Below, piece after piece: positions 8,622 to 17,484 of a DNA stretch of 64,000 nucleotides (positions within the stretch are counted from its first letter, which is position 1; the number at the start of each line of letters is the position of its first letter). The notes beneath the pieces were generated by a model. That model worked only from the letters and a program-made list of their open reading frames with translations, was not told where the DNA came from and did no database searches. The translations under genes were made by a program, and so were the position numbers. This stretch comes from Fibrobacter sp. UWH4 (GTDB lineage Bacteria > Fibrobacterota > Fibrobacteria > Fibrobacterales > Fibrobacteraceae): assembly GCF_900142475.1 (NCBI RefSeq), contig NZ_FRAY01000002.1:372001-436000 (forward strand), written 5' to 3'.

Positions 8622-8945
8622 ATGGCTGAAGAAAAGAAGAAGAAAGAATGGAATGCGACCGGGGCGTTCGACTGCCTCGCCGTCACCAGTGTGCAGGTTT
8701 ACCCCTTCAAGGAAGGCCCTTCCATGGGGCATATCAAGGGGCTCGCATCGGTCGTGCTCAACGACCAGTTCCTGGTTCGCGGGCTTCGCGTGATGGAAGG
8801 CGAAAACGGCATGTTCGTGGGTTACCCGATTGATCCGTTCTTCAAGGGCGAAGAATTCCGTAGCGTATGTTTCCCGATGGCACGCAACCTGCGCGAGCAT
8901 ATCGAAAATTGCGTTCTTGAAAAGTACCAGGCCGCAGTCGCCTAA
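8622..8945 (+). CDS. spoVG: SpoVG family nucleic-acid-binding regulator
   Basis: A 107-residue protein aligning over its length with SpoVG: CLAVTSVQVYPFKEG, GLASVVLNDQFLVRGLRVMEG, NGMFVGYP, then EEFRSVCFPMARNLRE and a final helix. SpoVG proteins bind DNA and RNA and act as site-specific regulators in many non-sporulating bacteria. The N-terminus has a short lysine-rich extension (EEKKKKEW). Start chosen from AGGAGG placed 7 nt upstream of ATG. Expression appears to depend on a sigma-54 promoter (8532-8548). The ComM-like gene follows after 9 nt with its own AAGGAG and is probably co-transcribed. Confidence 0.9.
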   Translation: MAEEKKKKEWNATGAFDCLAVTSVQVYPFKEGPSMGHIKGLASVVLNDQFLVRGLRVMEGENGMFVGYPIDPFFKGEEFRSVCFPMARNLREHIENCVLEKYQAAVA

Positions 8946-8954
8946 GGAGAATCC

Positions 8955-10490
8955 ATGTTCCGTCGAATCCGTTCTTACTGCTTGTTTGGAATAAAGGCTG
9001 TCCCGGTGAGTGTCGAAATCGATGCCTCGCAGGGGCTGCCGGGTTTCACCATGGTAGGGTTACCCGACAACGCGGTAAGGGAATCACGGGAACGTGTCGT
9101 TTCGGCGATTCGTTCCATTGACAAGGTGGTGACCGGTTTCCGGACTACGGTGAACCTGTCACCCGCGGATTTGCGGAAAGAAGGAAGCGCCCTGGATCTG
9201 CCGCTTGCCATCGGGCTGCTGGTTGCGACCGGCGAAATCGAAGTTCCCCAACTTGAAAACCTCGTTATCGTGGGGGAACTTTCGCTCGATGGCCTGCTGA
9301 AGCCGATTCGGGGCGCGCTTTCGATTGCCATGAGCCTTTCGGAAAAGTCCAAGAACATCCTGGTGATTCCTCGCGCGAACGAAAGCGAAGTCTCGCTGGT
9401 CGAAGGAATCCGCTATGTCTGCGCAGATACCCTCAGGGAATGCGTCGAGGCTTTGGAAGCGGGTGCAGAGAATGTTGCCAGGTGGGCCACCGGCTTCCGT
9501 TTTAAGAATAAATCAACTATTACCGCAAATGACATTCCCGATTTCAAGAATGTCGTCGGGATGGAGGGCGTCAAGCGTGCGCTGGAAGTGGCCGCGGCTG
9601 GAGCGCACAACTTTCTGCTGGTAGGCTCGCCCGGAGCGGGCAAGACGCTCTGTGCAAAATGCCTGCCGGGCATTTTGCCCGAAATGACCGAGACCGAGAT
9701 CCTAGAGACAACCCGCATCCACTCGTGCGCAAGAACGGCCGGTGATTCCGACGAATTCAAGCCGGTCATGACGCGCCCGTTCCGCACGCCCCACCACAGC
9801 GCGTCCATGGTGTCCTTGGTGGGGGGCGGCACCCGGCTAAAGCCGGGCGAAGCGAGCCTCGCGCACAACGGCGTCCTCTTTCTGGACGAGCTCCCCGAAT
9901 TTAACCGCAGCGTTTTGGAGGCCCTGCGCGAACCAATGGAAGAAGGTTCCATCTCGGTCAGCCGTGCGAGCGGCACCGTCGTCTGGCCTGCCCGATTTAT
10001 GATGGGAGCGGCCATGAACCCCTGCCCCTGCGGTTACGCCATGGATCCCAAGCGACACTGCACCTGCCTCCCCGAGGCACGCAAACGTTACCAAGAAAAA
10101 ATTTCAGGACCTCTCCTTGACCGCATCGATATCCAAGTGAGCGTTCCTCCCGTAGACGCCTCGCAATTTGCATCGAAGGCCTCCGCGGAGCCGTCCGCAG
10201 AAATCCGCAAGCGAGTCTGCGCCGCCCGCGACATCCAACGCAAACGGTTCAAGGGAACCCGCTTCAAGACGAATGCGGAAATGAGTTCCAATTTCGCCAA
10301 GGATAGCTGCAACCTCTCCTCCGCCACCGAAAAATTCGCCATCAACGCCGCCGACCGAATGAACTTGAGCGCCCGCGGCTACTATAGACTATTAAAGGTC
10401 GGGCGCACCATCGCCGACCTTCGAAATTCAGAATCAGTTGAAATCGAGGACCTCTCCGAAGCCCTGCGCTACCGCGCCTTCAGAAGCTAA
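8955..10490 (+). CDS. ComM/YifB-type Mg-chelatase-like AAA+ ATPase
   Basis: 511 residues, the usual length. The N-terminal ChlI-like fold reads VEIDASQGLPGFTMVGLPD and NLSPADLRKEGSALDLPLAIG. The AAA+ module has Walker A GSPGAGKT, Walker B VLFLDELPEF and sensor-1 region MGAAMNPCPCGY; a C-terminal lid carries LSARGYYRLLKVGRTIADL. ComM homologues are hexameric helicases that promote branch migration in natural transformation; many non-competent bacteria also have the gene. The position behind spoVG suggests co-transcription from the sigma-54 promoter. Confidence 0.92.
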   Translation: MFRRIRSYCLFGIKAVPVSVEIDASQGLPGFTMVGLPDNAVRESRERVVSAIRSIDKVVTGFRTTVNLSPADLRKEGSALDLPLAIGLLVATGEIEVPQLENLVIVGELSLDGLLKPIRGALSIAMSLSEKSKNILVIPRANESEVSLVEGIRYVCADTLRECVEALEAGAENVARWATGFRFKNKSTITANDIPDFKNVVGMEGVKRALEVAAAGAHNFLLVGSPGAGKTLCAKCLPGILPEMTETEILETTRIHSCARTAGDSDEFKPVMTRPFRTPHHSASMVSLVGGGTRLKPGEASLAHNGVLFLDELPEFNRSVLEALREPMEEGSISVSRASGTVVWPARFMMGAAMNPCPCGYAMDPKRHCTCLPEARKRYQEKISGPLLDRIDIQVSVPPVDASQFASKASAEPSAEIRKRVCAARDIQRKRFKGTRFKTNAEMSSNFAKDSCNLSSATEKFAINAADRMNLSARGYYRLLKVGRTIADLRNSESVEIEDLSEALRYRAFRS

Positions 10491-10491
10491 C

Positions 10492-10857
10492 CTAGCGGAT
10501 TATCTTGATGGAAGATTCGGCGCCGGCGCTTTGCGGGATTGCGAGCGGCTTGCGGACAGAAACTTCTGCCGCGACGGTCTTCGGGTAGTGGTTCAGGATA
10601 TGTTTCGCGGTTTCTACAACCAGCGTTTCTTCTAACTGAAAACGGGACTTGCAAACGAAGTCCTGTACATCATCAGCTAACTGAACATAATCAATGGAAT
10701 GAGCCAAATCCTCGTTGCGAGCAGCGAGGGTAAAATCAAGCCACACGGAAATGTTCATCACCACCGGCTGCTCGTTTTCGCGTTCGAAAGGGAGCGTGCC
10801 GATAATGCAGCTGAACTCCAGGTCCCGTATAGAGATTTTACCCGTTTCGACTACCAT
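10492..10857 (-). CDS. folB: Dihydroneopterin aldolase
   Basis: A 121-residue protein of normal length. It carries the FolB pattern: ISIRDLEFSCIIGTLPFERE, DLAHSIDYVQLADDV, QLEETLVVETAKHIL and the C-terminal VRKPLAIP with the conserved lysine. The enzyme converts 7,8-dihydroneopterin to 6-hydroxymethyldihydropterin in folate synthesis. Its start overlaps the end of the upstream minus-strand gene by 7 bp, so translation is probably coupled. No other folate genes are nearby. Confidence 0.88.
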   Translation of the reverse strand: MVVETGKISIRDLEFSCIIGTLPFERENEQPVVMNISVWLDFTLAARNEDLAHSIDYVQLADDVQDFVCKSRFQLEETLVVETAKHILNHYPKTVAAEVSVRKPLAIPQSAGAESSIKIIR

Positions 10858-11888
10858 ACGAAGAGGACAACAGCGCCAGCAATGGCACCGGCAGCGACAC
10901 CGAACCAGATGTTACGGGCGGTGGCGTAAGAATCGTGAGTTGCCTTGTTTTCGTCCATGCGCTTCTGCATGTTGGCCAAGGACCAGTCAGAGTTACCGGC
11001 CTTCTCGGACATTACCGCACGACACTTATCGGGGTTTGCGTCAGCGGCGCAAACACTCAAGACCTTGTCGTTGATTTCGGAAAGCTCGTCGTAAGCATCC
11101 TGAGCTTCGCCGGCCTTGCTGTGGTTCAAAACACCCATCACGATGCCGGCACCGGCAACGGCGGACAGAGCAACGGCAGCCCAGAAACGGACTTCATCAG
11201 CAATACCGAAACGGTCGCCCACATCGTTTGCAGCGTCGCTTGCGGCGTAGTCGCGATCATCGGCAGATGTATTGTCAACCGGAGCGGAAGTATTGTAAGA
11301 AGTGTAATCTTCTTCATCTTCGTCTTCGCAGTCCGGATCGTATTCGTCACATTCTTCTTCTTCGCTAGAGCTTGCGGCGGGAGTGGCAGCGGCAACGGTT
11401 TCTTCCTCTTCTTCGGCAGCCGGAGCGTCGCCCTTCAAGGTCACCGGAGAACCGTCAATAAAGACAATCGCAGTCGTAAGACCAGGTGCGTAAACAGCCT
11501 TACCATCGAAGTAGACCTTTTCGACATCCTTATCGGCGGACATACCGCGACGTTCATAGAGCTTTGCCGAAATGAGCTTGGAATAATCAACGCCTTCGGC
11601 AGTCAGAGCGGTCATCGAGGAAAGGTCACCCTTGCCACCCTGGTAGAGCTGGTAAGAGGTTTCGGATTCACCAAACGGATCTTCAAACTTCTGACGGACG
11701 ACCAGGCGGCCTTCTTGGAGCGTTTCGACTTCATCTGCAGGAGCGACCTTAAGCGTTCCGCCAAATTCGGCAACGATATAGTCATCCGGTGTGCCCGCAT
11801 CCTTTGCGGAAAATTCTTCAATATCGTACACGCCAGCAAAAGCCGATACGACAGACAGGCAGAGAACCATCAAAAGTGAACGTTTCAT
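10851..11888 (-). CDS. Secreted/envelope hypothetical protein, Glu/Asp-rich
   Basis: Function not recognised. A signal peptide (MKRSLLMVLCLSVVSAFA) is followed by a roughly 130-residue folded region, an acidic low-complexity stretch (SSEEEECDEYDPDCEDEDEE, about residues 175-195), and two glycine/alanine-rich hydrophobic segments: one near residue 240 (WAAVALSAVAGAGIVMGVL) and one at the extreme C-terminus (WFGVAAGAIAGAVVLFVW). A four-cysteine region (VCAADANPDKC) lies between the hydrophobic segments. The start is preceded by TTGGAGTG. It overlaps folB by 7 bp but no functional link is evident. Confidence 0.65.
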   Translation of the reverse strand: MKRSLLMVLCLSVVSAFAGVYDIEEFSAKDAGTPDDYIVAEFGGTLKVAPADEVETLQEGRLVVRQKFEDPFGESETSYQLYQGGKGDLSSMTALTAEGVDYSKLISAKLYERRGMSADKDVEKVYFDGKAVYAPGLTTAIVFIDGSPVTLKGDAPAAEEEEETVAAATPAASSSEEEECDEYDPDCEDEDEEDYTSYNTSAPVDNTSADDRDYAASDAANDVGDRFGIADEVRFWAAVALSAVAGAGIVMGVLNHSKAGEAQDAYDELSEINDKVLSVCAADANPDKCRAVMSEKAGNSDWSLANMQKRMDENKATHDSYATARNIWFGVAAGAIAGAVVLFVW

Positions 11889-12161
11889 TTATCACTCCAA
11901 ATTGTCTAATTTTTTTTTTGAAATATATAAAAAAATATGGACAATTGCATCAAAAATATGCCTTAACATTACACATTTGTGAACATTATGTTTTCCCATC
12001 GGGCGAATTGTTTCCCAATGTTTACAAGCATCGCGGAAAAATGCAAGCGGGGCGTTACGGGGCCGGCGATTACAGAAACCCATGACGCTCGGTCATAGCC
12101 ATGCAAGCATGGCTGCGACTCTCGCTTACAGGGTTTTGAGGCCCCGTTCGAAGGGGTAGCG

Positions 12162-12183
12162 CCCTTCGACAGACTCAGGGACC
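12162..12183. repeat. Dispersed small repeat, CTTCG-RCA-CTCAGGGACC type
   Basis: CCCTTCGACAGACTCAGGG plus ACC. Related copies lie at 37915-37936, inside prmC (38537-38560) and inside the helicase gene (60597-60620), so it is a dispersed family. Confidence 0.6.
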
Positions 12184-12242
12184 TATGTTCCTGAGGATGG
12201 CGATGGAAGCGAGGGGGAGACTCCCTCCCCCTACAACCTCTA

Positions 12243-12292
12243 CTCTGGATCCCCTCCCCCATCGTGCTACGCACTCCGGGGTCGAGGATGAC
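12243..12292. repeat. Dispersed intergenic repeat, GGATCC...GGATGAC type
   Basis: CTGGATCCCC...CCGGGGTCGAGGATGAC with imperfect palindromic ends. Similar layouts occur at 17485-17578, 23281-23331 and, in opposite orientation, 52047-52082. Confidence 0.5.
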
Positions 12293-12394
12293 TTATGTGA
12301 AATCGGGCGGCTCGGCGATGCCCCAAAGCATTCGTTTTTTGTCGCATCACTCGCCTTTGACGGGTTCAAAAAGGGATTTGCAAGCAGCTCCGCA

Positions 12395-12425
12395 TTGTTC
12401 GCCCTACGCAAAGTTACTATATTTT
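12395..12425 (+). promoter_or_regulatory. Promoter of pgk
   Basis: TTG at 12395-12397, a 20-bp spacer, then TATATTTT(G) at 12418-12426, matching the Bacteroidota-type TTTG-N20-TAnnTTTG layout. A leader of about 35 nt with AAGAGG precedes the ATG. Confidence 0.5.
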
Positions 12426-12463
12426 GCCCGTAAAATTTTAACCCTAAAAAGAGGATTGCTACA

Positions 12464-13720
12464 ATGGCAAAGCTTTCTATCGAAGATCTCGAACTCGCCG
12501 GCAAGCGCGTGTTCATCCGTGTCGACTTCAACGTTCCGCAGGACAAGGTGACTGGCGAAATCACCAACACCAAGCGTATCGAAGCCGCTCTCCCGACCAT
12601 CCAGTACGCTCTCGACAAGGGTGCAGCCGTCGTGCTCGCTTCTCACCTCGGCCGTCCGAATGGCGAAAAGAACATGAAGTACACGCTCGCTCCGGTTGCA
12701 AAGAAGCTCGAAGAACTCATCAAGAAGCCGGTGAAGTTCCTCTCTGACTGCGTGGGTCCGGAAGTCGAAGCCGCCTGCGCCGCTATCAAGCCGGGTGAAA
12801 TCATCCTCCTCGAAAACCTCCGCTTCCACATCGAAGAAGAAGGCAAGCGCAAGATCAAGAACGCCGATGGCACCGAAACTAAGGAAAAGGCCGACAAGGA
12901 AGCCGTGAAGGCCTTCCGCGCAAGCCTCACCAAGCTCGCTGACGTCTACGTGAACGACGCTTTCGGTACCGCTCACCGCGATCACTCCTCTATGACTGGT
13001 GTTGCACTGCCGCAGCGTGCCGCTGGTTTCCTCATGAACAAGGAACTCAAGGCATTCGACCAGGTGCTCAACAATCCTCCGCGTCCGTTCCTCGCCATCC
13101 TCGGCGGTGCAAAGGTCGCTGACAAGATCCAGCTCATCAACAACCTTCTCGACAAGGCCGACAAGATCATCATCGGCGGTGGCATGGCTTTCACCTTCAA
13201 GAAGGTTCTCAACAACATCGAAATCGGTTCTTCCCTGTTTGACGAAGAAGGCGCCAAGCTCGTTCCGGATCTGATGGCCAAGGCCAAGGCTGCCGGAAAG
13301 GAAATCATCCTCCCGGTTGACTACATCGCTGCCGACAAGTTCGCTGCCGACGCTGCCACGAAGGCTGTCTCTGACGCCGAAGGCATTCCGGCTGGCTGGA
13401 TGGGCCTCGATGTGGGCGCTGAATCCACCAAGCTCTTCGTGAACGCTATCAAGTCCGCCAAGACCATCGTCTGGAACGGTCCTGCAGGCGTGTTCGAATT
13501 CGAAGCCTTCGAAAAGGCTACCAAGGCTATGGCCGACGCTATCGTCGAAGCTACCGCTGCCGGCGCAATCACCGTGATCGGTGGTGGCGATACCGCAACG
13601 GCTGCCAAGAAGTACGGCGCCGACAAGAAGGTGACCCACACCTCTACGGGTGGTGGCGCTTCCCTCGAACTCCTGGAAGGCAAGGTTCTTCCGGGCGTTG
13701 CAGTGCTCACGGATAAGTAA
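12464..13720 (+). CDS. pgk: Phosphoglycerate kinase
   Basis: 418 residues. N-domain: [43 protein letters not shown]-domain: [34 protein letters not shown] and the phosphate-binding end [28 protein letters not shown]. It interconverts 1,3-bisphosphoglycerate + ADP and 3-phosphoglycerate + ATP in glycolysis. A lysine-rich insertion (about residues 128-146) accounts for the slightly long protein. Codon use is strongly biased (CTC, AAG, GAA), consistent with high expression. Monocistronic: its own promoter lies upstream and a terminator downstream. Confidence 0.97.
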   Translation: MAKLSIEDLELAGKRVFIRVDFNVPQDKVTGEITNTKRIEAALPTIQYALDKGAAVVLASHLGRPNGEKNMKYTLAPVAKKLEELIKKPVKFLSDCVGPEVEAACAAIKPGEIILLENLRFHIEEEGKRKIKNADGTETKEKADKEAVKAFRASLTKLADVYVNDAFGTAHRDHSSMTGVALPQRAAGFLMNKELKAFDQVLNNPPRPFLAILGGAKVADKIQLINNLLDKADKIIIGGGMAFTFKKVLNNIEIGSSLFDEEGAKLVPDLMAKAKAAGKEIILPVDYIAADKFAADAATKAVSDAEGIPAGWMGLDVGAESTKLFVNAIKSAKTIVWNGPAGVFEFEAFEKATKAMADAIVEATAAGAITVIGGGDTATAAKKYGADKKVTHTSTGGGASLELLEGKVLPGVAVLTDK

Positions 13721-13725
13721 TGGTT

Positions 13726-13761
13726 TGTCATTGCGAGCCCCGTAGGGGGTGAAGCAATCTC
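13726..13761. repeat. Dispersed intergenic repeat, TGTCATTGCGAG...GCAATCTC
   Basis: Imperfect palindrome with ends TGTCATTGCGAGC and GAAGCAATCTC just after the pgk stop codon. A related element (GGATTGC...GCAATGAC) lies at 37899-37950. Confidence 0.55.
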
Positions 13762-13781
13762 AATTCAAATTCTTAAAGGGG

Positions 13782-13809
13782 ACCCTCGTTCGCGAGGGTT
13801 TCTTTTTTT
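13782..13809 (+). terminator. Terminator of pgk
   Basis: ACCCTCG/CGAGGGT stem with a TTCG tetraloop followed by TTTCTTTTTTT. Confidence 0.9.
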
Positions 13810-13821
13810 ATCTTTGAACTT

Positions 13822-14613
13822 ATGAGATATCTTGTTTTTATTCTTTTATTTGCAATGTCCGTGTTCGCACAAGAGACAAATTCATACGCTCCGACCGAAG
13901 CACCGATCGAGGATCCTGCCACGCAGCCCCAATACGTGCAATATCCAAACCAGCCGCAAGATGTGTCGGTTCAACAAAATGTGCAAACTCCGCAATACGC
14001 CCCCGCGCAATACGGTCAACCCAGCCAATATCCCCCGCAACAGCAGTACGCCCCGGCGCAGTATCCGACACAATACCCGAATCAGTATCCTGCCCAGCAG
14101 CCTTATTATGCTCCGGCACCGTACCCCGTTGCACAGCCGCAGTACCCGCTTCAATACTACCAGCAGGTTTTCTATGACGACAGTGTCGCCTACTACCAAA
14201 ACAAGATTGAAATCTACACTCAAAGCGGCAATTCGAAGCGGAGAGCGGGCAACGCCATGATGATCGGAGGCGGTATTGCCGCTGCAATCGGAGGGATTAT
14301 GATGATCGGCGCATTGGACGATACCGACGACGATGACTGTCGCTACAATGATTACCGGTGCAATGAAGACCACGAAGGTAAAGAGAACATCGCCCTTGCT
14401 GGTTACTGCGTATTCCTCGGAGGCGCCGGCGTTTTCATCGCAGGCGTCGTCGTAAAGATTGTGGGCGGATCCAAGCTGCGCAAGGCAGAGCGTTTCCGCA
14501 ATTCCCTTGTGCAGTACAACTACAGAAGACAACACGCCCTGCAACTGCAAATCGAGCCTTTAATCAACGCCCGCAAAGGCTCCTACGGCAGCAGACTTTC
14601 CTTGAATTTCTAG
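13822..14613 (+). CDS. Secreted/membrane protein with Pro/Gln/Tyr-rich repeat region
   Basis: Function not recognised. Signal peptide MRYLVFILLFAMSVFA is followed by about 100 residues of low complexity built from units such as QYPPQQQYAPAQYPTQYPNQ. A more ordinary second half contains two hydrophobic glycine-rich segments (AMMIGGGIAAAIGGIMMIGA and CVFLGGAGVFIAGVVVKIVG) separated by an acidic Cys-containing loop (DDTDDDDCRYNDYRC), and a basic C-terminal tail. The layout suggests an inner-membrane-anchored protein with an extended periplasmic segment. It is the only gene between the terminators at 13782 and 14647. Confidence 0.65.
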   Translation: MRYLVFILLFAMSVFAQETNSYAPTEAPIEDPATQPQYVQYPNQPQDVSVQQNVQTPQYAPAQYGQPSQYPPQQQYAPAQYPTQYPNQYPAQQPYYAPAPYPVAQPQYPLQYYQQVFYDDSVAYYQNKIEIYTQSGNSKRRAGNAMMIGGGIAAAIGGIMMIGALDDTDDDDCRYNDYRCNEDHEGKENIALAGYCVFLGGAGVFIAGVVVKIVGGSKLRKAERFRNSLVQYNYRRQHALQLQIEPLINARKGSYGSRLSLNF

Positions 14614-14646
14614 TTCGTAGACACTTAAAAAAAATGATTTGCGCAA

Positions 14647-14678
14647 CTCTGCAATATACTTTGCAGAGCTTCTTTTTT
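14647..14678 (+). terminator. Terminator of the Pro/Gln/Tyr-rich protein gene
   Basis: CTCTGCAA/TTGCAGAG stem with a 6-nt loop, followed by CTTCTTTTTT. Confidence 0.88.
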
Positions 14679-14709
14679 ACAATTTATTAGATTTTCGCAA
14701 GGAACCCCT

Positions 14710-15543
14710 ATGCATAAGTTCGAGACATTTCTTTTATTCCTCGTCGCATCGTTGTTATGCGGGTGTACCTTCATCGAAACCAAGGTCGAAATGACCAAGG
14801 GTCGATTTAAAATTCCCGAAATAGAAAACTTTAATGGCGTGGGAAAATTCGTACCTGAACAGACCTTACTAAAGGGATTCTCGTTTTCTGTCGCCAAATC
14901 AAAAGACCGAGAAATTCCGATGGACGTCTCAAACGAAAAAGAAGACTTTTCGGATTCAATCACCCTGCCCAACAGCAAAATCGACTTCGCCTACGTACAC
15001 AAGACCTGGGATTTCGCAGGTACAGCAGACTTTTTATTCAAGGACGAAATAGTCCTATCGGGACTATCCTTCGGCTTCAATTCGTCACTATCCGCATTTA
15101 TACGGGGCGTTGTTGGTATAAACTTAACGCATTTTGAAAGTGGACTTTTCGGATATTTCGCCTTAGGGCAATGGCAAAGTTCTTACACAGGATACCAATA
15201 CACAGAAAGCTTCTATGACATGGGCGATCGCATCCCTGCATCCAAAGAAACGTACGAAGAAAATTATTCTGGAAAAATTGTAACCACCGCCGCAGCAGGA
15301 ACCTACGCTTCCGTCTATGCGGGACCAGCGGCCCTTTCAGGATCCATTTCTATGTTCTCCCCGTGGGGCGGCACCGAAGACAGAATGGACCTGACCTTTG
15401 AATTTCCTTACCTGTTCAAGGCGTACCTGGGGACATCGCTCTGGATTGGTGACCATATCAAAATTTCCGCAGGCATCACTGACTACCTGAACGCCGAAAA
15501 GAGGAATTTGTCATTCGGCGGATCCGCAGGACTATGGCTATAG
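14710..15543 (+). CDS. Lipoprotein of unknown function
   Basis: 277 residues with a lipoprotein signal (LVASLLCGC, lipid-modified Cys19). The mature part has alternating hydrophobic and aromatic strands near the C-terminus (YLFKAYLGTSLWIGDHIKIS, GGSAGLWL), compatible with an outer-membrane or beta-rich fold. No family was recognised. Codon use is more A/T-rich (AAA, TTA, ATA) than in pgk or the hydrolases, shared with the next gene. RBS AAGGA precedes ATG. The next lipoprotein gene starts 11 nt after its stop codon. Confidence 0.65.
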   Translation: MHKFETFLLFLVASLLCGCTFIETKVEMTKGRFKIPEIENFNGVGKFVPEQTLLKGFSFSVAKSKDREIPMDVSNEKEDFSDSITLPNSKIDFAYVHKTWDFAGTADFLFKDEIVLSGLSFGFNSSLSAFIRGVVGINLTHFESGLFGYFALGQWQSSYTGYQYTESFYDMGDRIPASKETYEENYSGKIVTTAAAGTYASVYAGPAALSGSISMFSPWGGTEDRMDLTFEFPYLFKAYLGTSLWIGDHIKISAGITDYLNAEKRNLSFGGSAGLWL

Positions 15544-15554
15544 GGGGGAAGATT

Positions 15555-16265
15555 ATGGGATCTCTATCAAAAAAATTCCTTGCCGTATTGTTAATGACGC
15601 TGATGATTTCCGGTTGCGCTAGTGTCAATACAGGCCATGCAGAAATTTATTTCAACCAAAGGACCGTAAAGCATCAAATTCTAATTGATGGGGAAACATA
15701 CGCCGAAATAAGCCCCGCCCAAAATTCCGCAATGGTAGCCGTCAACATTCCCAAAGGGGAACATCAACTGACCATAGTAAACAACAGCAATATCTTGTTG
15801 GATACGACCTTGGTCATCGGAAATAACCACAACCGCAACAAATGGCTAGAATGGTCCATAGGCACGACAGGACTGCTCGGGTCGATTACTTTTGGAGGTG
15901 TAGGGTGGATTGTAGGCTTGTTCTTATTTACTGTGCCTCATCTTCTTGATCAATCATTTAATGAAGCGGACGCAATTCTCAACATAGCGGCAATCACGCC
16001 CCCAGATATCGAAGAATTTTACAGTGATTCCATATACGCAAACATTATCTTTAATTCCGTTACAAACAGAAAATTTTTTTTCAAGCCAGAAGCTCTTTGT
16101 TATGACGAACCCACTAACCTGATTTGGATAAAAACCTATAGCAACCTATCTTATTACGACTTAGAAATGGTCTCGTTATGCACATCTCAAGAGTCTGACA
16201 TTCAATGCAAGACCCCAGACAAAAAATTCTGGCAAGATTTTCAGTGTCGTCCAAAACCCGAATAA
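15555..16265 (+). CDS. Lipoprotein of unknown function, partner of the preceding gene
   Basis: The frame opens at 15534, but ATG 15555 is preferred because GGGGGGAAG precedes it and because it gives a normal lipoprotein signal (LAVLLMTLMISGC, Cys21). The mature protein has a short beta-rich domain (YFNQRTVKHQILIDGETYAE ... IPKGEHQLTIVNNS) resembling a PEGA-like surface module, then one hydrophobic hairpin (TTGLLGSITFGGVGWIVGLF) and a cysteine-containing C-terminal region. The A/T-rich codon use matches its upstream partner, so the two probably arrived or evolve together. Function not recognised. Confidence 0.62.
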   Translation: MGSLSKKFLAVLLMTLMISGCASVNTGHAEIYFNQRTVKHQILIDGETYAEISPAQNSAMVAVNIPKGEHQLTIVNNSNILLDTTLVIGNNHNRNKWLEWSIGTTGLLGSITFGGVGWIVGLFLFTVPHLLDQSFNEADAILNIAAITPPDIEEFYSDSIYANIIFNSVTNRKFFFKPEALCYDEPTNLIWIKTYSNLSYYDLEMVSLCTSQESDIQCKTPDKKFWQDFQCRPKPE

Positions 16266-16328
16266 ATCAAAATGTTGTCCGTCAAAACGGATAACCCAAG
16301 CGCAAAGGATTCTACGTAAAGTGGTAGG

Positions 16329-17423
16329 CTAGTTCGCTTTCTGGACGCTGTCGCCGTAGATGGTTTTCCAGTCGTTCTTCATGGACACGGGAATCCATCC
16401 GTTCTTTTCACTGGCGGCACGCATCTTTTCGGCCTTGGCCTCGTTGCCGTATTCGCGTTCGAGGTCATCGCAGAGGAGCATAAAACCCATAGCCCTGTAC
16501 TTGTTGCCGTGAATGGCATAGTTCAAGAGGCTTGCGTCGGTACCGCTGTTACCGAAGGCGAGCACGGGCTGGTAGCCGATTTCGCGGGCAAGGGCTGTCA
16601 CCTTGTTCATCTGCAGATTCTTGATGATGCTCTCCCCCGCAAGCACGAGTTTGTCGCCATCCTGGATGGTATAGGCGAGACCGTCGGCGCCGTTCTGGTT
16701 ATTTGACACCACGACTACATCGGAACCGATAATCTGCCGAGGCGGAAGACCGAGGCCGTCCATGACGACGGGGCGCATCGTGTAGCGTTCGGTGCCGCTG
16801 CTCACGTAAACCGTAAATCCGTTTGCGGTCAGGAACTTGACCACTTCGACCATCGGCTTGTAATAGGCTTCGCCACGCTTGAGGCCCGTAAAGCCCGGCT
16901 GCGGTTCTGCCATAAAGGCGCGAACGTAAGCCTCAAATTCCGAGAGCGTCATGCCCTTGTAGGCCTGCGCGACCATACGTTCGCGTTCGGCGCTAAGTCC
17001 AGGGAAGACCTTCTTTTCGCGACCTTCGCGGGCGGCCTTCAGTTGCTGCTTGGACGGCTTGAAAGTTGAATCGTCAAGGACGCGGTGTTCAAAAAGCATC
17101 CAGTCAAAGTAGGTCGGAGCCGTTTCGAGGAAGAGTGTACCGTCCCAGTCGAACGCGGCAATACGGCGTTCCACCGGGATAAAGTCCGGCGAAGTAGAAT
17201 CTGTCACCGCACGCACGAAAGCTTCCAGAGAATCCTTTGCAGGAGCATGTTCCGTCCACAGCGAGAGAGTTACCGGGCGTTCCGGGAGCGAAGCGGACTG
17301 TTGCGCCTGCGAGGCAACCGGAGTCTGCGCAGCGGCAGTCTTTTCTTTGGGACATTTTTCGCAGCAGCCTGCAAAAAACAGGGCTGCAATTGCACTCGTC
17401 GCAATAATTCGAGAAAACATCAT
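16329..17423 (-). CDS. HAD-superfamily phosphatase-like lipoprotein
   Basis: A lipoprotein signal ends in LFFAGC (Cys20) and is followed by a short linker. The HAD fold begins at residue 90 with FDWDGT (nucleophile Asp92, acid/base Asp94), continues with a helical cap, then motif II VYVSSGTERY and motif IV FGNSGTDASLL. This order matches phosphoserine-phosphatase-like HAD enzymes. As a lipoprotein it would act in the periplasm or on the envelope, perhaps to release phosphate or process a phosphorylated small molecule. It lies beside a Na/Pi cotransporter on the same strand, which suggests but does not prove phosphate scavenging. RBS GGAAGG precedes ATG. Confidence 0.78.
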   Translation of the reverse strand: MMFSRIIATSAIAALFFAGCCEKCPKEKTAAAQTPVASQAQQSASLPERPVTLSLWTEHAPAKDSLEAFVRAVTDSTSPDFIPVERRIAAFDWDGTLFLETAPTYFDWMLFEHRVLDDSTFKPSKQQLKAAREGREKKVFPGLSAERERMVAQAYKGMTLSEFEAYVRAFMAEPQPGFTGLKRGEAYYKPMVEVVKFLTANGFTVYVSSGTERYTMRPVVMDGLGLPPRQIIGSDVVVVSNNQNGADGLAYTIQDGDKLVLAGESIIKNLQMNKVTALAREIGYQPVLAFGNSGTDASLLNYAIHGNKYRAMGFMLLCDDLEREYGNEAKAEKMRAASEKNGWIPVSMKNDWKTIYGDSVQKAN

Positions 17424-17484
17424 ACACCTTCCTTCTTATGTTTTTTAGAAATATAACACATTTTGATAGAAGGTGAAAATGTAT

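Larger units (their letters stand above)
11889..12463. other. 575-bp intergenic region rich in small repeats
   Basis: No gene was recognised. From left to right it holds an AT-rich stretch (11900-11990) that probably contains the minus-strand promoter of the Glu-rich protein; a GC-rich block with a perfect 8-bp stem AGCCATGC/GCATGGCT (12097-12114); a copy of the CCCTTCG...CTCAGGGACC repeat (12162-12183); a GGATCC...GGATGAC repeat (12243-12292); and the pgk promoter (12395-12425). Confidence 0.6.

Noticed and set aside
11789-12085. Small plus-strand genes in and after the Glu-rich protein gene
   Set aside because: They overlap the supported minus-strand gene's start, have no ribosome-binding site and give basic, featureless products.
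14655-14663. TATACTTTG as a promoter for the lipoprotein gene at 14710
   Set aside because: The sequence is the loop and arm of the terminator hairpin at 14647-14678, a simpler explanation.
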